Assembly: GCA_012522285.1 (NCBI GenBank)
Contig: JAAYKS010000254.1
Location: forward strand, 1-5,861
Direction of reading: 5' to 3'
Source: Clostridiaceae bacterium
Lineage (GTDB): Bacteria > Bacillota > Clostridia > Saccharofermentanales > UBA5734
DNA length: 5,861 nucleotides
Part shown: positions 1 to 5,861 of the stretch, piece after piece
Layout of the letters: the number at the start of each line of letters is the position of its first letter
How positions within the stretch are numbered: the stretch's first letter is position 1
Notes under the pieces: model-generated
Databases searched by the model: none
What the model saw: the letters and a program-made list of their open reading frames with translations, nothing else
What the model was told of the DNA's origin: nothing
Translations under genes and position numbers: made by a program

Positions 1-1502
1 ACGGAGGAGTCCTCGACTCCCGCTGCGATTGTCCTTACGATGGCGGACGCTACTGTAAACACCAGGTGGCGGTCTGGATGGTGTTGCGCGACCAAAGAAC
101 AGAGACGGACAGCGACGAAATGGAGGCAGCGTCGCCTCCGGAACTCCGGACTGTATTGCGACGCCTTACCAAAGACAGTTTGGTCGATCTGGTTTGCCGG
201 CTCTCAGATGAAACCGACGGTTTGGAAGAGAGGTTGATCCTGCAATTCGGAGCTCGAACAGACGAAGAAAAGATCAGGCAGGCGCGACAGATCATCCGGC
301 ACACGCTCCGCAATGCGACCACACGGGGGTTCATCCAGTATCGCTCAGCACGTAGAGCTGTCGAAGGCTCCAATCAAGTACTGGAAACAGCGCAAACGGC
401 ATACGAGCAGAAGCAGTACCTGCTTGCAGGTCGGTTGGCGTTATTGACGCTGGGGATCATGGTAAAGACTGTTCAATTTACAGACGACTCCGATGGATTG
501 TTAGGTGATGTCATCGAAGCATCATTGAAGCTGCTTCATATGATCGGGCAAGCTACAGACCGGCAGGAAAAGGAGAGCCGGGAACTGGTTCGCCTTCAGC
601 TGGACGAAGCTTCCCACGAACGGTATGACGGATGGCCGGACTGGCGTCTGACACTGTTGAGGAACTGCGGGCTGCTTGTGTCTGATCCATCTATGCGTGC
701 CAGGCTGGAAAAACAACTGGATCAAATGGCTGGCGACGCTGACCCAAATGAATGGAGCAGTGTGTATCTGGCAGAGCAAATCGGAGAAACCCGATTGGAA
801 CTGGTGGATCGTCTCGATGGGCCAGAAGCCGCTTCGAGATACGTGCGCGAACACTTGGAACTGCCACGGTTTCGGGAACGAGCGATCCGGGAAGCGCTCC
901 AGAACGACAACCCGGCAGATGCCATCCGCCTGGCCGAAGAAGGAATGCAAAAGAAAAGCCGGAGAGCAAGAAGCGACACCGGCTGGGAGGAATACATTTA
1001 TCTGGCATTGGAGAAACTGGGCCAAAAAGACAAATTGCGCGAGATGGCAAGATCGTTTGTTCTCAACGGGGACGAGTCGTATCTGGAAAATCTACAAGCG
1101 CTCTACCCTTCAGACGAGTGGCCCTCTGTGTTTCGCGATATTGTTGAAACGCTCGCGTCCGATCCGTATCCGCCCTCGTGGTATCCAGCTATGCTGATTG
1201 CCGAGGGCGAATTAGGAAAATTGATGGAGTTTGTGCGCAAAAACCCGGAACAATTGACCCAATATGCGGCCCATCTCTTCCCATCGTTTTCTGTGGAAAT
1301 TCTTGTGATGTTTCAGAGCCGTATTCGCAGCCAGGCCGCCCAGGCGCATGACCGAAGATCCTACAGAAAAGTGGTGGCTTTGATTCGGGCCCTGTACCAG
1401 GCCGGTGCCACGGTGGAGGCTGTGGCAATCCGGGACGAGTTGTACGAAACCTATGTGCGTCGCCCCTCCTTCCGGGAGGAACTCATGAGGATGAAAGGAT
1501 GA
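1..1502 (+). CDS. SWIM zinc-finger protein, C-terminal part (5' end outside window)
   Basis: The frame is open from the first base of the window, and the first 20 readable residues hold a complete SWIM motif, C-D-C-(7 residues)-C-K-H, at bases 24-62. An internal GTG at 66 would remove this zinc-binding motif, so the true start must lie upstream of the window; 499 residues are visible. SWIM domains (CxC...CxH) bind zinc and are thought to mediate DNA or protein contacts; in Bacillus the comparable YwqB is encoded beside a SNF2 helicase (YwqA). No helicase is seen here, but the upstream side is not visible. After the motif comes a linker rich in acidic residues and then about 400 residues of predominantly helical, charged sequence with repeated helix pairs reminiscent of TPR-like solenoids (for example the stretch around 820-1080). 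There is no signal peptide or membrane segment in the visible part, so it is probably cytoplasmic. Its substrate or partner is unknown. The gene ends with TGA at 1500-1502, with no clear terminator behind it. Confidence 0.85.
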   Translation, partial: GGVLDSRCDCPYDGGRYCKHQVAVWMVLRDQRTETDSDEMEAASPPELRTVLRRLTKDSLVDLVCRLSDETDGLEERLILQFGARTDEEKIRQARQIIRHTLRNATTRGFIQYRSARRAVEGSNQVLETAQTAYEQKQYLLAGRLALLTLGIMVKTVQFTDDSDGLLGDVIEASLKLLHMIGQATDRQEKESRELVRLQLDEASHERYDGWPDWRLTLLRNCGLLVSDPSMRARLEKQLDQMAGDADPNEWSSVYLAEQIGETRLELVDRLDGPEAASRYVREHLELPRFRERAIREALQNDNPADAIRLAEEGMQKKSRRARSDTGWEEYIYLALEKLGQKDKLREMARSFVLNGDESYLENLQALYPSDEWPSVFRDIVETLASDPYPPSWYPAMLIAEGELGKLMEFVRKNPEQLTQYAAHLFPSFSVEILVMFQSRIRSQAAQAHDRRSYRKVVALIRALYQAGATVEAVAIRDELYETYVRRPSFREELMRMKG

Positions 1503-1620
1503 TATACGGTTGCGGCTCCATCAGAGGCGGTGAAATGTGACATTCTCATGGACTACCCTTTCTCTCCGGCAGTAAAGTGAAAGCACATATTCGATCTGTT
1601 CATCAGAAGGGGGGATTACG

Positions 1621-1995
1621 ATGGAGGCATTTCCAGCGGTTTTAAATGGCATCGCAAATCCGGCGCACCGCGCCCGGATAGAAGAAGTGCTAGCATGGGT
1701 GGCCGGCCGGTTTCCCCAGCTGGGCACACGGGTCGCCTGGGGCCAGCCCATGTTTACGCACCACGATACCTTTATCTTGTCTTTGAAACCCTCAAAAAAG
1801 CACTTGGGGATCGTGCCGGAAACGTTGGCGATCGAGCATTTTGCCGACCGCATCGCGGCCGCCGGATACGAGTCGACCCACATGATCATCCGCATCCCCT
1901 GGGACAAGCCGGTGGACTACGCGCTTCTGGAGGCCCTGATCGAATATAACATCCGGGACAAAGCGGACTGCAAGACGTTCTGGCGGGCGTCCTGA
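1621..1995 (+). CDS. fra: Frataxin-like iron chaperone, DUF1801 family (Fra/YdhG type)
   Basis: This 124-residue protein is the full usual length of the family and resembles Bacillus subtilis Fra (YdhG) along its whole length. Shared features include the start (F..L.GI..P.HR.R.EEVL.W), the central WGQPMFT segment, the SKKHL turn, the RIPW.KPVDY segment and the C-terminal ADC.TFWR. Family knowledge: Fra adopts a frataxin-like fold and supplies iron for Fe-S cluster assembly and haem synthesis in the cytoplasm; many DUF1801 members have no tested function. The ATG at 1621 is preceded by a strong Shine-Dalgarno run (AGAAGGGGGG, 1605-1614) at good spacing, and no in-frame alternative is better. 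It lies 118 bases behind the SWIM gene, has no convincing sigma-A promoter that I can pick out, and ends 4 bases before a strong hairpin terminator. The gene stands alone with respect to Fe-S assembly genes in this window. Family assignment is firm; the iron role is transferred by similarity. Confidence 0.88.
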   Translation: MEAFPAVLNGIANPAHRARIEEVLAWVAGRFPQLGTRVAWGQPMFTHHDTFILSLKPSKKHLGIVPETLAIEHFADRIAAAGYESTHMIIRIPWDKPVDYALLEALIEYNIRDKADCKTFWRAS

Positions 1996-1998
1996 CAC

Positions 1999-2034
1999 AA
2001 AAAGCGGCGGCTCCGTAGGGAAACCGCCGCTTTT
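1999..2034. terminator. Bidirectional intrinsic terminator between convergent genes
   Basis: A perfect 11-bp stem pairs 2000-2010 (AAAAGCGGCGG) with 2024-2034 (CCGCCGCTTTT) around a 13-base loop, inside which TCC and GGA can pair further. The GC-rich core is flanked by A residues on one side and T residues on the other, so the RNA made from either strand ends in a U tract. It begins 4 bases after the stop of the Fra-like gene and 20 bases beyond the stop of the convergent hydrolase gene, so it can serve both. Confidence 0.92.
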
Positions 2035-2053
2035 CATGTTGATCAACCTGGAA

Positions 2054-3343
2054 TTATTTGGTTTCGACGAAATCGGTAAACCGCGGCTTCAGGCCGAATT
2101 CGACTTCGAGGAACCGGTCGGCGAGGTGGAGCCACTCGTCCGCGCCCGCGGTGACCTGCATCGGGTGCTGCGCTCCCAGTCCGGTACCCGTTCCGAATCC
2201 GTGTTTCGCGTCCGCGAATACATGCAGCTCGGTGACGATGTCGTCTCCCAGCGAGTCGGTGAATTCGAGAGTGCTGTGGAATGCGAGGTCGTCTTTGGCC
2301 CCGACGACAATGAACAGGGAAGGCACGTTCGGGTTGCCGCGGTGCAGGGTTCCGAATGCCCCGTAGACGATCATGGCAGCTTCGCAGTCCCCGTCCAGCC
2401 GGTCGATTTCATCGGGCACGTATCCCTTGTGGATCGCGTCCGGGGTGATCCGTCCGTAACACCGCTCGATCATCCCGATGATTGTGGCGCCGCCGCCCGA
2501 GAATCCGACCGGGGCGATGTGGTCGATCGCGCCGATCCCGTATTGTTTCGCGTGATGCCGGAGGTAGCGGATGCTGCGCTGCAGATCCAGACTCGAGTCG
2601 ATCGGCTCCCAGGGCGCGACCCGGCGCTGGAGAATGAACGCGTTATATCCCATGCGGTTGAACGCCTCCGCGATCGGGTATCCCTCGTTTTGGTTGTATC
2701 GCTGGGCAAACCCGCCGCCCGCCACCACGAGAATGTTCCCCTTGACCGCAGTCTGGTCGGGCAGCAGATAGGGGAGCAGGAAGGGCCGGAACTCCGGATA
2801 ATCGAACTGGTAATAGAAGTCATACCGGTCCGCGTTCGCGGCTTCGGGCATCTGGTCGCCCCAGATGTACCACACCGCCTGCTCCGGGTCGGGGACTGCG
2901 AGCTGGAGTTTGGCGCGCAGCGCACGGACTTCCTCCACAATCTGCATCACATTGTCGTCCACGGGTTGCGCGGAGGCTTCGACATGGAAGAGCAGCGGAA
3001 TCGCTTTGATATAGTAGGGAACAAACGTCTCCGGGGTGTACAAGGGAGCCCGGGAGGTGATGAACTTGGCTTCTCGTGTCTCCTTCAGAAAAGCATCCGT
3101 AGCGGCTTTTTCGGAATCGTCCCAGGGGGTCCATCCCGCATAGAGCGGACCTTCGAACGCGAGGATCTGGGCATCCGTCAAAGGGCGGGTGCACGCCGGA
3201 TCTTCGTACCAGCCTGCAAAACTGTAACCGTACCGGGCGATGCGGGGCGCACGGAACGTGTTGCCCAGAAACAACCTCCGGGTCACGGGCGGGAGGTTGT
3301 CGTGGTTGGGATCGAGGGTCAGGGTCTGGCGTTTGTTGGGCAT
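2054..3343 (-). CDS. Alpha/beta hydrolase (esterase-like) with N-terminal InlB-repeat-like module
   Basis: A 429-residue protein. Residues about 200-415 carry the alpha/beta-hydrolase signatures: a strand plus oxyanion loop ILVVAGGGF (204-212), the nucleophile elbow G-F-S-G-G with Ser282, a late strand ending in a candidate acid (Asp351 or Asp352 in VGAKDD), and a candidate catalytic His381 in the AKHGFG segment. The arrangement (AGGGF, then a strand reading NAFILQRRVAPW, then helix, then GFSGGG) is like the Aes/BD-FAE group of carboxylesterases, so ester hydrolysis is likely; substrate is unknown. Residues about 7-74 resemble an InlB B-repeat/Listeria-Bacteroides repeat (GYSFAGWYEDPAC...LYAGW). 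No signal peptide or membrane segment is visible. I chose ATG at 3343 because AGAGGA lies 4 bases and AGGAG 12 bases upstream. A TTG at 3457 would add 38 residues but has no ribosome site and gives low-complexity non-domain sequence. It is transcribed convergently with the Fra-like gene and divergently from the XRE gene. Confidence 0.85.
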   Translation of the reverse strand: MPNKRQTLTLDPNHDNLPPVTRRLFLGNTFRAPRIARYGYSFAGWYEDPACTRPLTDAQILAFEGPLYAGWTPWDDSEKAATDAFLKETREAKFITSRAPLYTPETFVPYYIKAIPLLFHVEASAQPVDDNVMQIVEEVRALRAKLQLAVPDPEQAVWYIWGDQMPEAANADRYDFYYQFDYPEFRPFLLPYLLPDQTAVKGNILVVAGGGFAQRYNQNEGYPIAEAFNRMGYNAFILQRRVAPWEPIDSSLDLQRSIRYLRHHAKQYGIGAIDHIAPVGFSGGGATIIGMIERCYGRITPDAIHKGYVPDEIDRLDGDCEAAMIVYGAFGTLHRGNPNVPSLFIVVGAKDDLAFHSTLEFTDSLGDDIVTELHVFADAKHGFGTGTGLGAQHPMQVTAGADEWLHLADRFLEVEFGLKPRFTDFVETK

Positions 3344-3548
3344 GGCGTCCTCTTTCTCCTGCGGCGCGTCGCAACGCGTGTCGATGGACGGTGCGCGACG
3401 GCAGGTTTTATTCTGTATATCTTCTCCTAGGCTACCCCCATCGAAAGACAGTTTCAACCGGACAGGGGAGCAGATGAGGATTGTTTGTCGCTCGATTCCT
3501 ATGGAAATCTCAGAAGGAGAGAGTATACTGTATTTACCTTAGAGGTAA
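3344..3548. other. Divergent intergenic region
   Basis: This 205-base gap separates the minus-strand hydrolase from the plus-strand XRE-ImmA gene and should contain both promoters. On the minus side it holds the hydrolase ribosome site (3348-3360); a TTGAAA (minus, 3452-3457) could be a -35 element but has no good -10 at proper spacing, so no hydrolase promoter is called. The plus-side promoter and operator are listed separately. The right-hand part is clearly AT-richer than the flanking genes (about 38% GC by hand count over 3481-3540). Confidence 0.6.
3501..3529 (+). promoter_or_regulatory. Probable sigma-A promoter of the XRE-ImmA gene
   Basis: TATACT at 3524-3529 matches the TATAAT consensus at five of six positions. 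The -35 region is weak: ATGGAA at 3501-3506 with 17-base spacing, or TGGAAA at 3502-3507 with 16-base spacing. Transcription would start near 3535-3537, inside the palindrome listed next, leaving a leader of only about 13 bases before the ATG. The TATACT lies within a small perfect palindrome AGTATACT (3522-3529). The weak -35 leaves some doubt. Confidence 0.55.
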
Positions 3549-3550
3549 AT
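3532..3550. promoter_or_regulatory. Perfect 8-3-8 palindrome, probable operator for the XRE protein
   Basis: ATTTACCT (3532-3539) and AGGTAAAT (3543-3550) are exact reverse complements around the centre TAG. The element covers the expected transcription start and runs into the ATG at 3549, starting two bases after the -10 hexamer. A bound dimer would block RNA polymerase. HigA-type XRE antitoxins normally repress their own promoter by binding such short inverted repeats, so autoregulation by the adjacent gene product is the natural reading; the binding itself is inferred. Confidence 0.7.
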
Positions 3551-4676
3551 GGAGCGGGAAGTGCAGATCAGGTATCGGTCCAAAAAAGGGAAGACAAAAA
3601 CCATGTTGCAAAGCCGAAACACCATCGCAGTTCCTCCCGGATCTTCCGTCAGAGAGATCCTGGAAGAGCGGCAGATGACACAAAAAGAATTCGCCATCCG
3701 CATGGGGTTATCTGAAAAACACGTCAGTCACTTACTCAATGGAAAAACCGAGTTGACGCACGATGTGGCGTTACGCCTCGAGTCGGTTCTGGGAGTGCCC
3801 GCCGAATACTGGAATCGGCTGGAAGCCATTTATCGTGAGCGAATCGAACGTGCTGTGAGAGAAAATGAACTGGACAGCGACCTGGAGATCGCCCGCCGGT
3901 TTCCATATGCCAAAATGGCGAGTCTGGGATGGATCGAACCGACAAGAGATCTCAAAAAAAGAGTCCTCCGGCTCCGTTCTTTTTTCGAGGTGGTTCGACT
4001 CGACCTTCTGGACTCCCTGCGGATTCCCGGGATCGCGTATCGTCTTGCTGGGACCGGGGACAAGCATGCATACACGGTCGCAGCCTGGAGCCAGAAAGCG
4101 AAAATCGAGGCAAGAAAAATCGCATGTGCGCCGATCGATCTGCCCACGTTGCGGCGTAGTATACCGGAACTCCGCCTGTTGGCAACACACGACCTGGAAG
4201 AGGTCCATGACAGGCTGATCTCCCTCTTGTCCGGTTGTGGAGTCGCATTTGTGTTGCTGCCTCACATCGACGGATCCTTCCTGCACGGTGCGTCCTTTCG
4301 GGACGGTGGGAAGGTGGTGCTGGGGATGACCGTTCGCGGTCGGGACGCCGACAAGTTTTGGTTCAGTCTGATGCATGAGATATGTCATATCGTCTGTGGA
4401 CACATTGATGGCGGCATCGAGGAGGAGCAAGCGGAACAGGAAGCCGATCGTTTTGCGTGTGATACGCTGATCCCGCCCGAACAATATGAGGAGCTGCTTC
4501 AGAGGACGATCGACACAGCAGCCATCCGATCGTTTGCCAGAAAGATCCATACGGATCCCGGCATCGTGGTCGGCAGGCTGCAGAAGGAGGGGATCTTGCC
4601 GTTCAACCGCTACAATGAACTAAAGCGCCAGATCCGCTTTCCTTTTGAGGCCGAGTCCATGGGAGGTGTGACATGA
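3549..4676 (+). CDS. HigA-family XRE regulator fused to ImmA/IrrE metallopeptidase domain
   Basis: A 375-residue two-domain protein. Residues about 22-88 match HigA-type antitoxins: the RNTIAVPPG lead-in, then a helix-turn-helix (MTQKEFAIRMGLSEKHVSHLLNG) and LGVPAEYW. After a helical linker, residues about 210-310 form an ImmA/IrrE (DUF955) zinc-peptidase domain with HEICH at 276-280 and a downstream EQEADRFA (296-303) that supplies the third ligand; the metal site appears intact. Proteins of this architecture act as DNA-binding repressors or antitoxins, and some ImmA domains cleave partner regulators. The ATG at 3549 has AGAGG very close (3541-3545). GTG at 3561, with GGAG 6 bases ahead, and ATG at 3603, which begins where the HigA domain does, are real alternatives. 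No HigB/RelE toxin gene lies beside it. The 5' part is AT-richer than neighbours (about 47% GC over 3481-3780), suggesting transfer. It overlaps the LysR gene by ATGA, so the two are probably co-transcribed. It is likely cytoplasmic and self-repressing through the palindrome at its start. Confidence 0.88.
   Translation: MEREVQIRYRSKKGKTKTMLQSRNTIAVPPGSSVREILEERQMTQKEFAIRMGLSEKHVSHLLNGKTELTHDVALRLESVLGVPAEYWNRLEAIYRERIERAVRENELDSDLEIARRFPYAKMASLGWIEPTRDLKKRVLRLRSFFEVVRLDLLDSLRIPGIAYRLAGTGDKHAYTVAAWSQKAKIEARKIACAPIDLPTLRRSIPELRLLATHDLEEVHDRLISLLSGCGVAFVLLPHIDGSFLHGASFRDGGKVVLGMTVRGRDADKFWFSLMHEICHIVCGHIDGGIEEEQAEQEADRFACDTLIPPEQYEELLQRTIDTAAIRSFARKIHTDPGIVVGRLQKEGILPFNRYNELKRQIRFPFEAESMGGVT
4661..4676 (+). 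promoter_or_regulatory. Shine-Dalgarno site and ATGA start-stop overlap (translational coupling)
   Basis: GGGAGGTG (4661-4668) inside the last codons of the XRE-ImmA gene sits 6 bases (from GGAGG) before the LysR ATG at 4673. The XRE-ImmA stop TGA (4674-4676) overlaps this ATG as ATGA. This arrangement fixes the LysR start and predicts that ribosomes finishing the first gene reinitiate on the second. Confidence 0.85.
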
Positions 4677-5599
4677 CCCTCCGGCAACTGCGCTACTTCA
4701 TCGAAATCGCCAACCGCGGCTCCATCACTGAGGCTGCCCGACGGCTGTTTGTCTCCCAGCCCAGCCTGTCCGCTGCCCTGCGCGAGCTGGAGGCGGAGGC
4801 CGGCGTCGAGCTGTTGTTGCGTTCTCCGCGCGGGATTGCGCTCACCGACGAGGGTGTGGAGTTTCTCCGGTACGCCCGCCAGGTCGTGGAGCAGGCGGAC
4901 TTGCTGGAACACCGTTATGCCGGAGGCCCCGCCCCACGCCGTATGTGTTCGATTTCGACCCAGCATTATGCGTTCGCGGTCGACGCACTGGTCCGGCTCA
5001 TCCGACGCGGCGATGCGGAGGAATACGAGTATACCCTGCGCGAGACCCGCACCCACGAGATCATCGAGGACGTCCGTACGCTGCGGAGTGAAATCGGGAT
5101 CTTGTATCTCGACGATTTCAACCGGCAGGTGATCGAAAAATTTCTGCGCGAAAGCCGATTGGATGTTCATCCGTTATTCTCCGCCCGGCCGCACGTATTT
5201 CTCGGCGTACAGCACCCGCTCGCGGACCGGAGCGAACTCCTGCTGGAAGACCTCGCCGATTCTCCCTATCTCTCCTTTGAGCAGGGGGAGTACAATTCGT
5301 TTCATTTCTCCGAGGAAATCCTGAGCACCGCCCGGCATAAAAAGTCCATCCGCGTGAGCGACCGCGCGACCCTGTTCAATCTGCTGGTCGGACTGGATGG
5401 TTTCACGGTATCGACCGGGATCCTGAGCCCTGCGCTCAATGGAGATCGGATTGTTTCGATCCCTCTCCGGTCGGAGGAGCTGATCCATGTCGTATGGATT
5501 GCCCAGCGGCAGGCGCGGCTCAGTCGTCAGGCAGAAGCGTATGTATCGGAACTGCGCGATGTGATCCGCGAGAACGGATACGAGCCGGAAGAGTCATAA
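4673..5599 (+). CDS. LysR-family regulator, CmbR/MtaR type (sulfur amino-acid control)
   Basis: A 308-residue protein of normal LysR length. Residues 1-60 form the winged helix-turn-helix (LRQLRYFIEIANRGSITEAARRLFVSQPSLSAALRELE...), followed by a linker helix to about residue 85 and the periplasmic-binding-protein-like effector domain from about 90 to 295. Long stretches, such as STQHYAF, LRETRTHEIIEDV, FHFSEEILS and SDRATLFNLLVGLDGFTVSTGIL, are characteristic of the streptococcal/lactococcal MtaR-MetR/CmbR branch, which controls methionine and cysteine uptake and synthesis, with O-acetylserine as a known effector for CmbR. The downstream gene is a MetE-like methyltransferase, which agrees with that role. 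It is coupled to the XRE-ImmA gene by an ATGA overlap and is GC-rich (about 68% over 4681-4800 by hand count). No own promoter is visible, unless one lies within the upstream gene. No clear terminator follows. The subfamily call rests on remembered sequence similarity; the effector is inferred. Confidence 0.87.
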   Translation: MTLRQLRYFIEIANRGSITEAARRLFVSQPSLSAALRELEAEAGVELLLRSPRGIALTDEGVEFLRYARQVVEQADLLEHRYAGGPAPRRMCSISTQHYAFAVDALVRLIRRGDAEEYEYTLRETRTHEIIEDVRTLRSEIGILYLDDFNRQVIEKFLRESRLDVHPLFSARPHVFLGVQHPLADRSELLLEDLADSPYLSFEQGEYNSFHFSEEILSTARHKKSIRVSDRATLFNLLVGLDGFTVSTGILSPALNGDRIVSIPLRSEELIHVVWIAQRQARLSRQAEAYVSELRDVIRENGYEPEES

Positions 5600-5700
5600 C
5601 TTAATTCTATCGATATCGACTCATTATTCGGATTACCTGATGACTTCCCTCCCGTGCTATCGTAGCGATATCGAAGCCGATGACAAGGGAGGTTTTTCCT
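5600..5700 (+). promoter_or_regulatory. Regulatory gap upstream of the MetE-like gene, with LysR-box-like dyad
   Basis: The 101-base gap contains TATCG-TAG-CGATA (5658-5670), a perfect 5-3-5 dyad of exactly the T-N11-A form typical of LysR boxes, placed 30 bases before the next start. A 10-bp palindrome TCGATATCGA lies at 5610-5619, and nine of its bases (CGATATCGA) recur at 5666-5674, 55 bases downstream. The left half is AT-rich, but no convincing -35/-10 pair can be chosen. No SAM riboswitch or T-box leader fits in this length, so regulation is more likely by the adjacent LysR protein. The Shine-Dalgarno AAGGGAGG is at 5685-5692. Confidence 0.5.
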
Positions 5701-5861
5701 ATGGCAAACGAAAAAGCCGGGATCACAAACCGGGAGAAGGCACCATTCCGATACGACATTGTGGGGAGTTTTCTGCGGCCCGCATCGATCAAGGTCGCAC
5801 GGTCCGCCCGCGCGGAAGGCCGGATCGATGACGCGGAGCTCAAAGGGGTCGAAAACGAAGC
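5701..5861 (+). CDS. MetE-like methyltransferase (YxjG/YxjH type), 5' part only
   Basis: Only the first 53 codons are visible before the window ends. The sequence KAPFRYDIVGSFLRPASIKVAR..EGRIDDAELKGVENE (residues 13-53) matches the start of the short MetE-like proteins of the B. subtilis YxjG/YxjH group, whose N-terminus reads KAPFR.DHVGSFLRP. This group consists of the C-terminal catalytic half of cobalamin-independent methionine synthase and transfers a methyl group to homocysteine or a related thiol; many members have not been assayed. The metal-binding residues lie further downstream, outside the window, so they cannot be checked. ATG at 5701 is 8 bases after AAGGGAGG (5685-5692). The gene follows the CmbR/MtaR-type LysR gene on the same strand by 101 bases and is a likely regulatory target. 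Confidence 0.8.
   Translation, partial: MANEKAGITNREKAPFRYDIVGSFLRPASIKVARSARAEGRIDDAELKGVENE

Noticed and set aside
1534..1544. Small palindrome AATGT-G-ACATT between the SWIM and Fra-like genes as an operator
   Set aside because: Only 5-bp arms, no clear promoter next to it, and such short palindromes arise often by chance.
2036..3430. A 464-codon plus-strand open frame lying opposite the hydrolase gene
   Set aside because: Its protein has no recognisable domain and unusual composition, while the opposite strand encodes an intact hydrolase with a catalytic triad and ribosome site. It is a by-product of GC-rich codon bias.
3344..3457. TTG start at 3457 for the hydrolase, adding 38 residues
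   Set aside because: No Shine-Dalgarno before it, and the added residues look like translated leader; the ATG at 3343 has a good ribosome site.
3429..3480. Possible hairpin from CCCCC (3433-3440) and GGGG (3465-3468)
   Set aside because: The arms do not extend beyond a few pairs and no T tract follows, so neither terminator nor structured RNA is supported.
3771..4550. A 259-codon minus-strand open frame opposite the XRE-ImmA gene
   Set aside because: No domain, no ribosome site, and it is fully antisense to a well-supported gene.
5600..5700. SAM riboswitch or T-box upstream of the MetE-like gene
   Set aside because: The 101-base gap is too short after allowing for a promoter, and no S-box or T-box conserved core or terminator hairpin is present.

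Overview
The window looks like chromosome from a moderately GC-rich member of the Bacillota, most likely a Bacillales-type organism. The evidence is a Fra/YdhG-type DUF1801 protein that closely resembles the Bacillus form, a SWIM protein of the YwqB type, a LysR regulator of the CmbR/MtaR type known from Gram-positive bacteria, a YxjG/YxjH-like methionine synthase start, and strong purine-rich Shine-Dalgarno sites. Genus cannot be fixed from the sequence. No rRNA, tRNA, CRISPR array, transposase or phage structural gene is visible.

Layout: (1) 1-1502, plus strand, the C-terminal part of a SWIM zinc-finger protein whose start lies before the window. (2) 1621-1995, plus strand, a small frataxin-like iron chaperone (DUF1801). 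(3) 1999-2034, a perfect 11-bp stem terminator shared by convergent genes. (4) 2054-3343, minus strand, an alpha/beta hydrolase with a complete Ser-Asp-His set and an unusual N-terminal module resembling an InlB B-repeat. (5) 3344-3548, a divergent intergenic region with a good -10 element and an 8-3-8 perfect palindrome that overlaps the next start codon. (6) 3549-4676, plus strand, a HigA-type XRE regulator fused to an ImmA/IrrE zinc-peptidase-like domain. (7) 4673-5599, plus strand, a LysR regulator overlapping it by ATGA. (8) 5600-5700, a regulatory gap with dyad elements. (9) 5701 to the end, the start of a MetE-like (YxjG/YxjH) gene.

How they may work together: the LysR gene and the MetE-like gene form a recognisable sulfur-amino-acid unit, in which a regulator of the family controlling methionine/cysteine genes sits directly upstream of a methionine-synthase-like enzyme with a LysR-box-like dyad between them. 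The XRE-ImmA gene is AT-richer at its 5' end, carries its own probable operator, and is translationally coupled to the LysR gene. It may be a solitary antitoxin-type regulator that has been placed in front of a metabolic regulator and now shares its transcript. The SWIM, Fra and hydrolase genes have no evident functional link to that unit.

No clearly new multi-gene system is evident. The most unusual items are the hydrolase with the InlB-repeat-like N-terminus and the operator-controlled XRE-ImmA gene fused by overlap to a LysR sulfur regulator.
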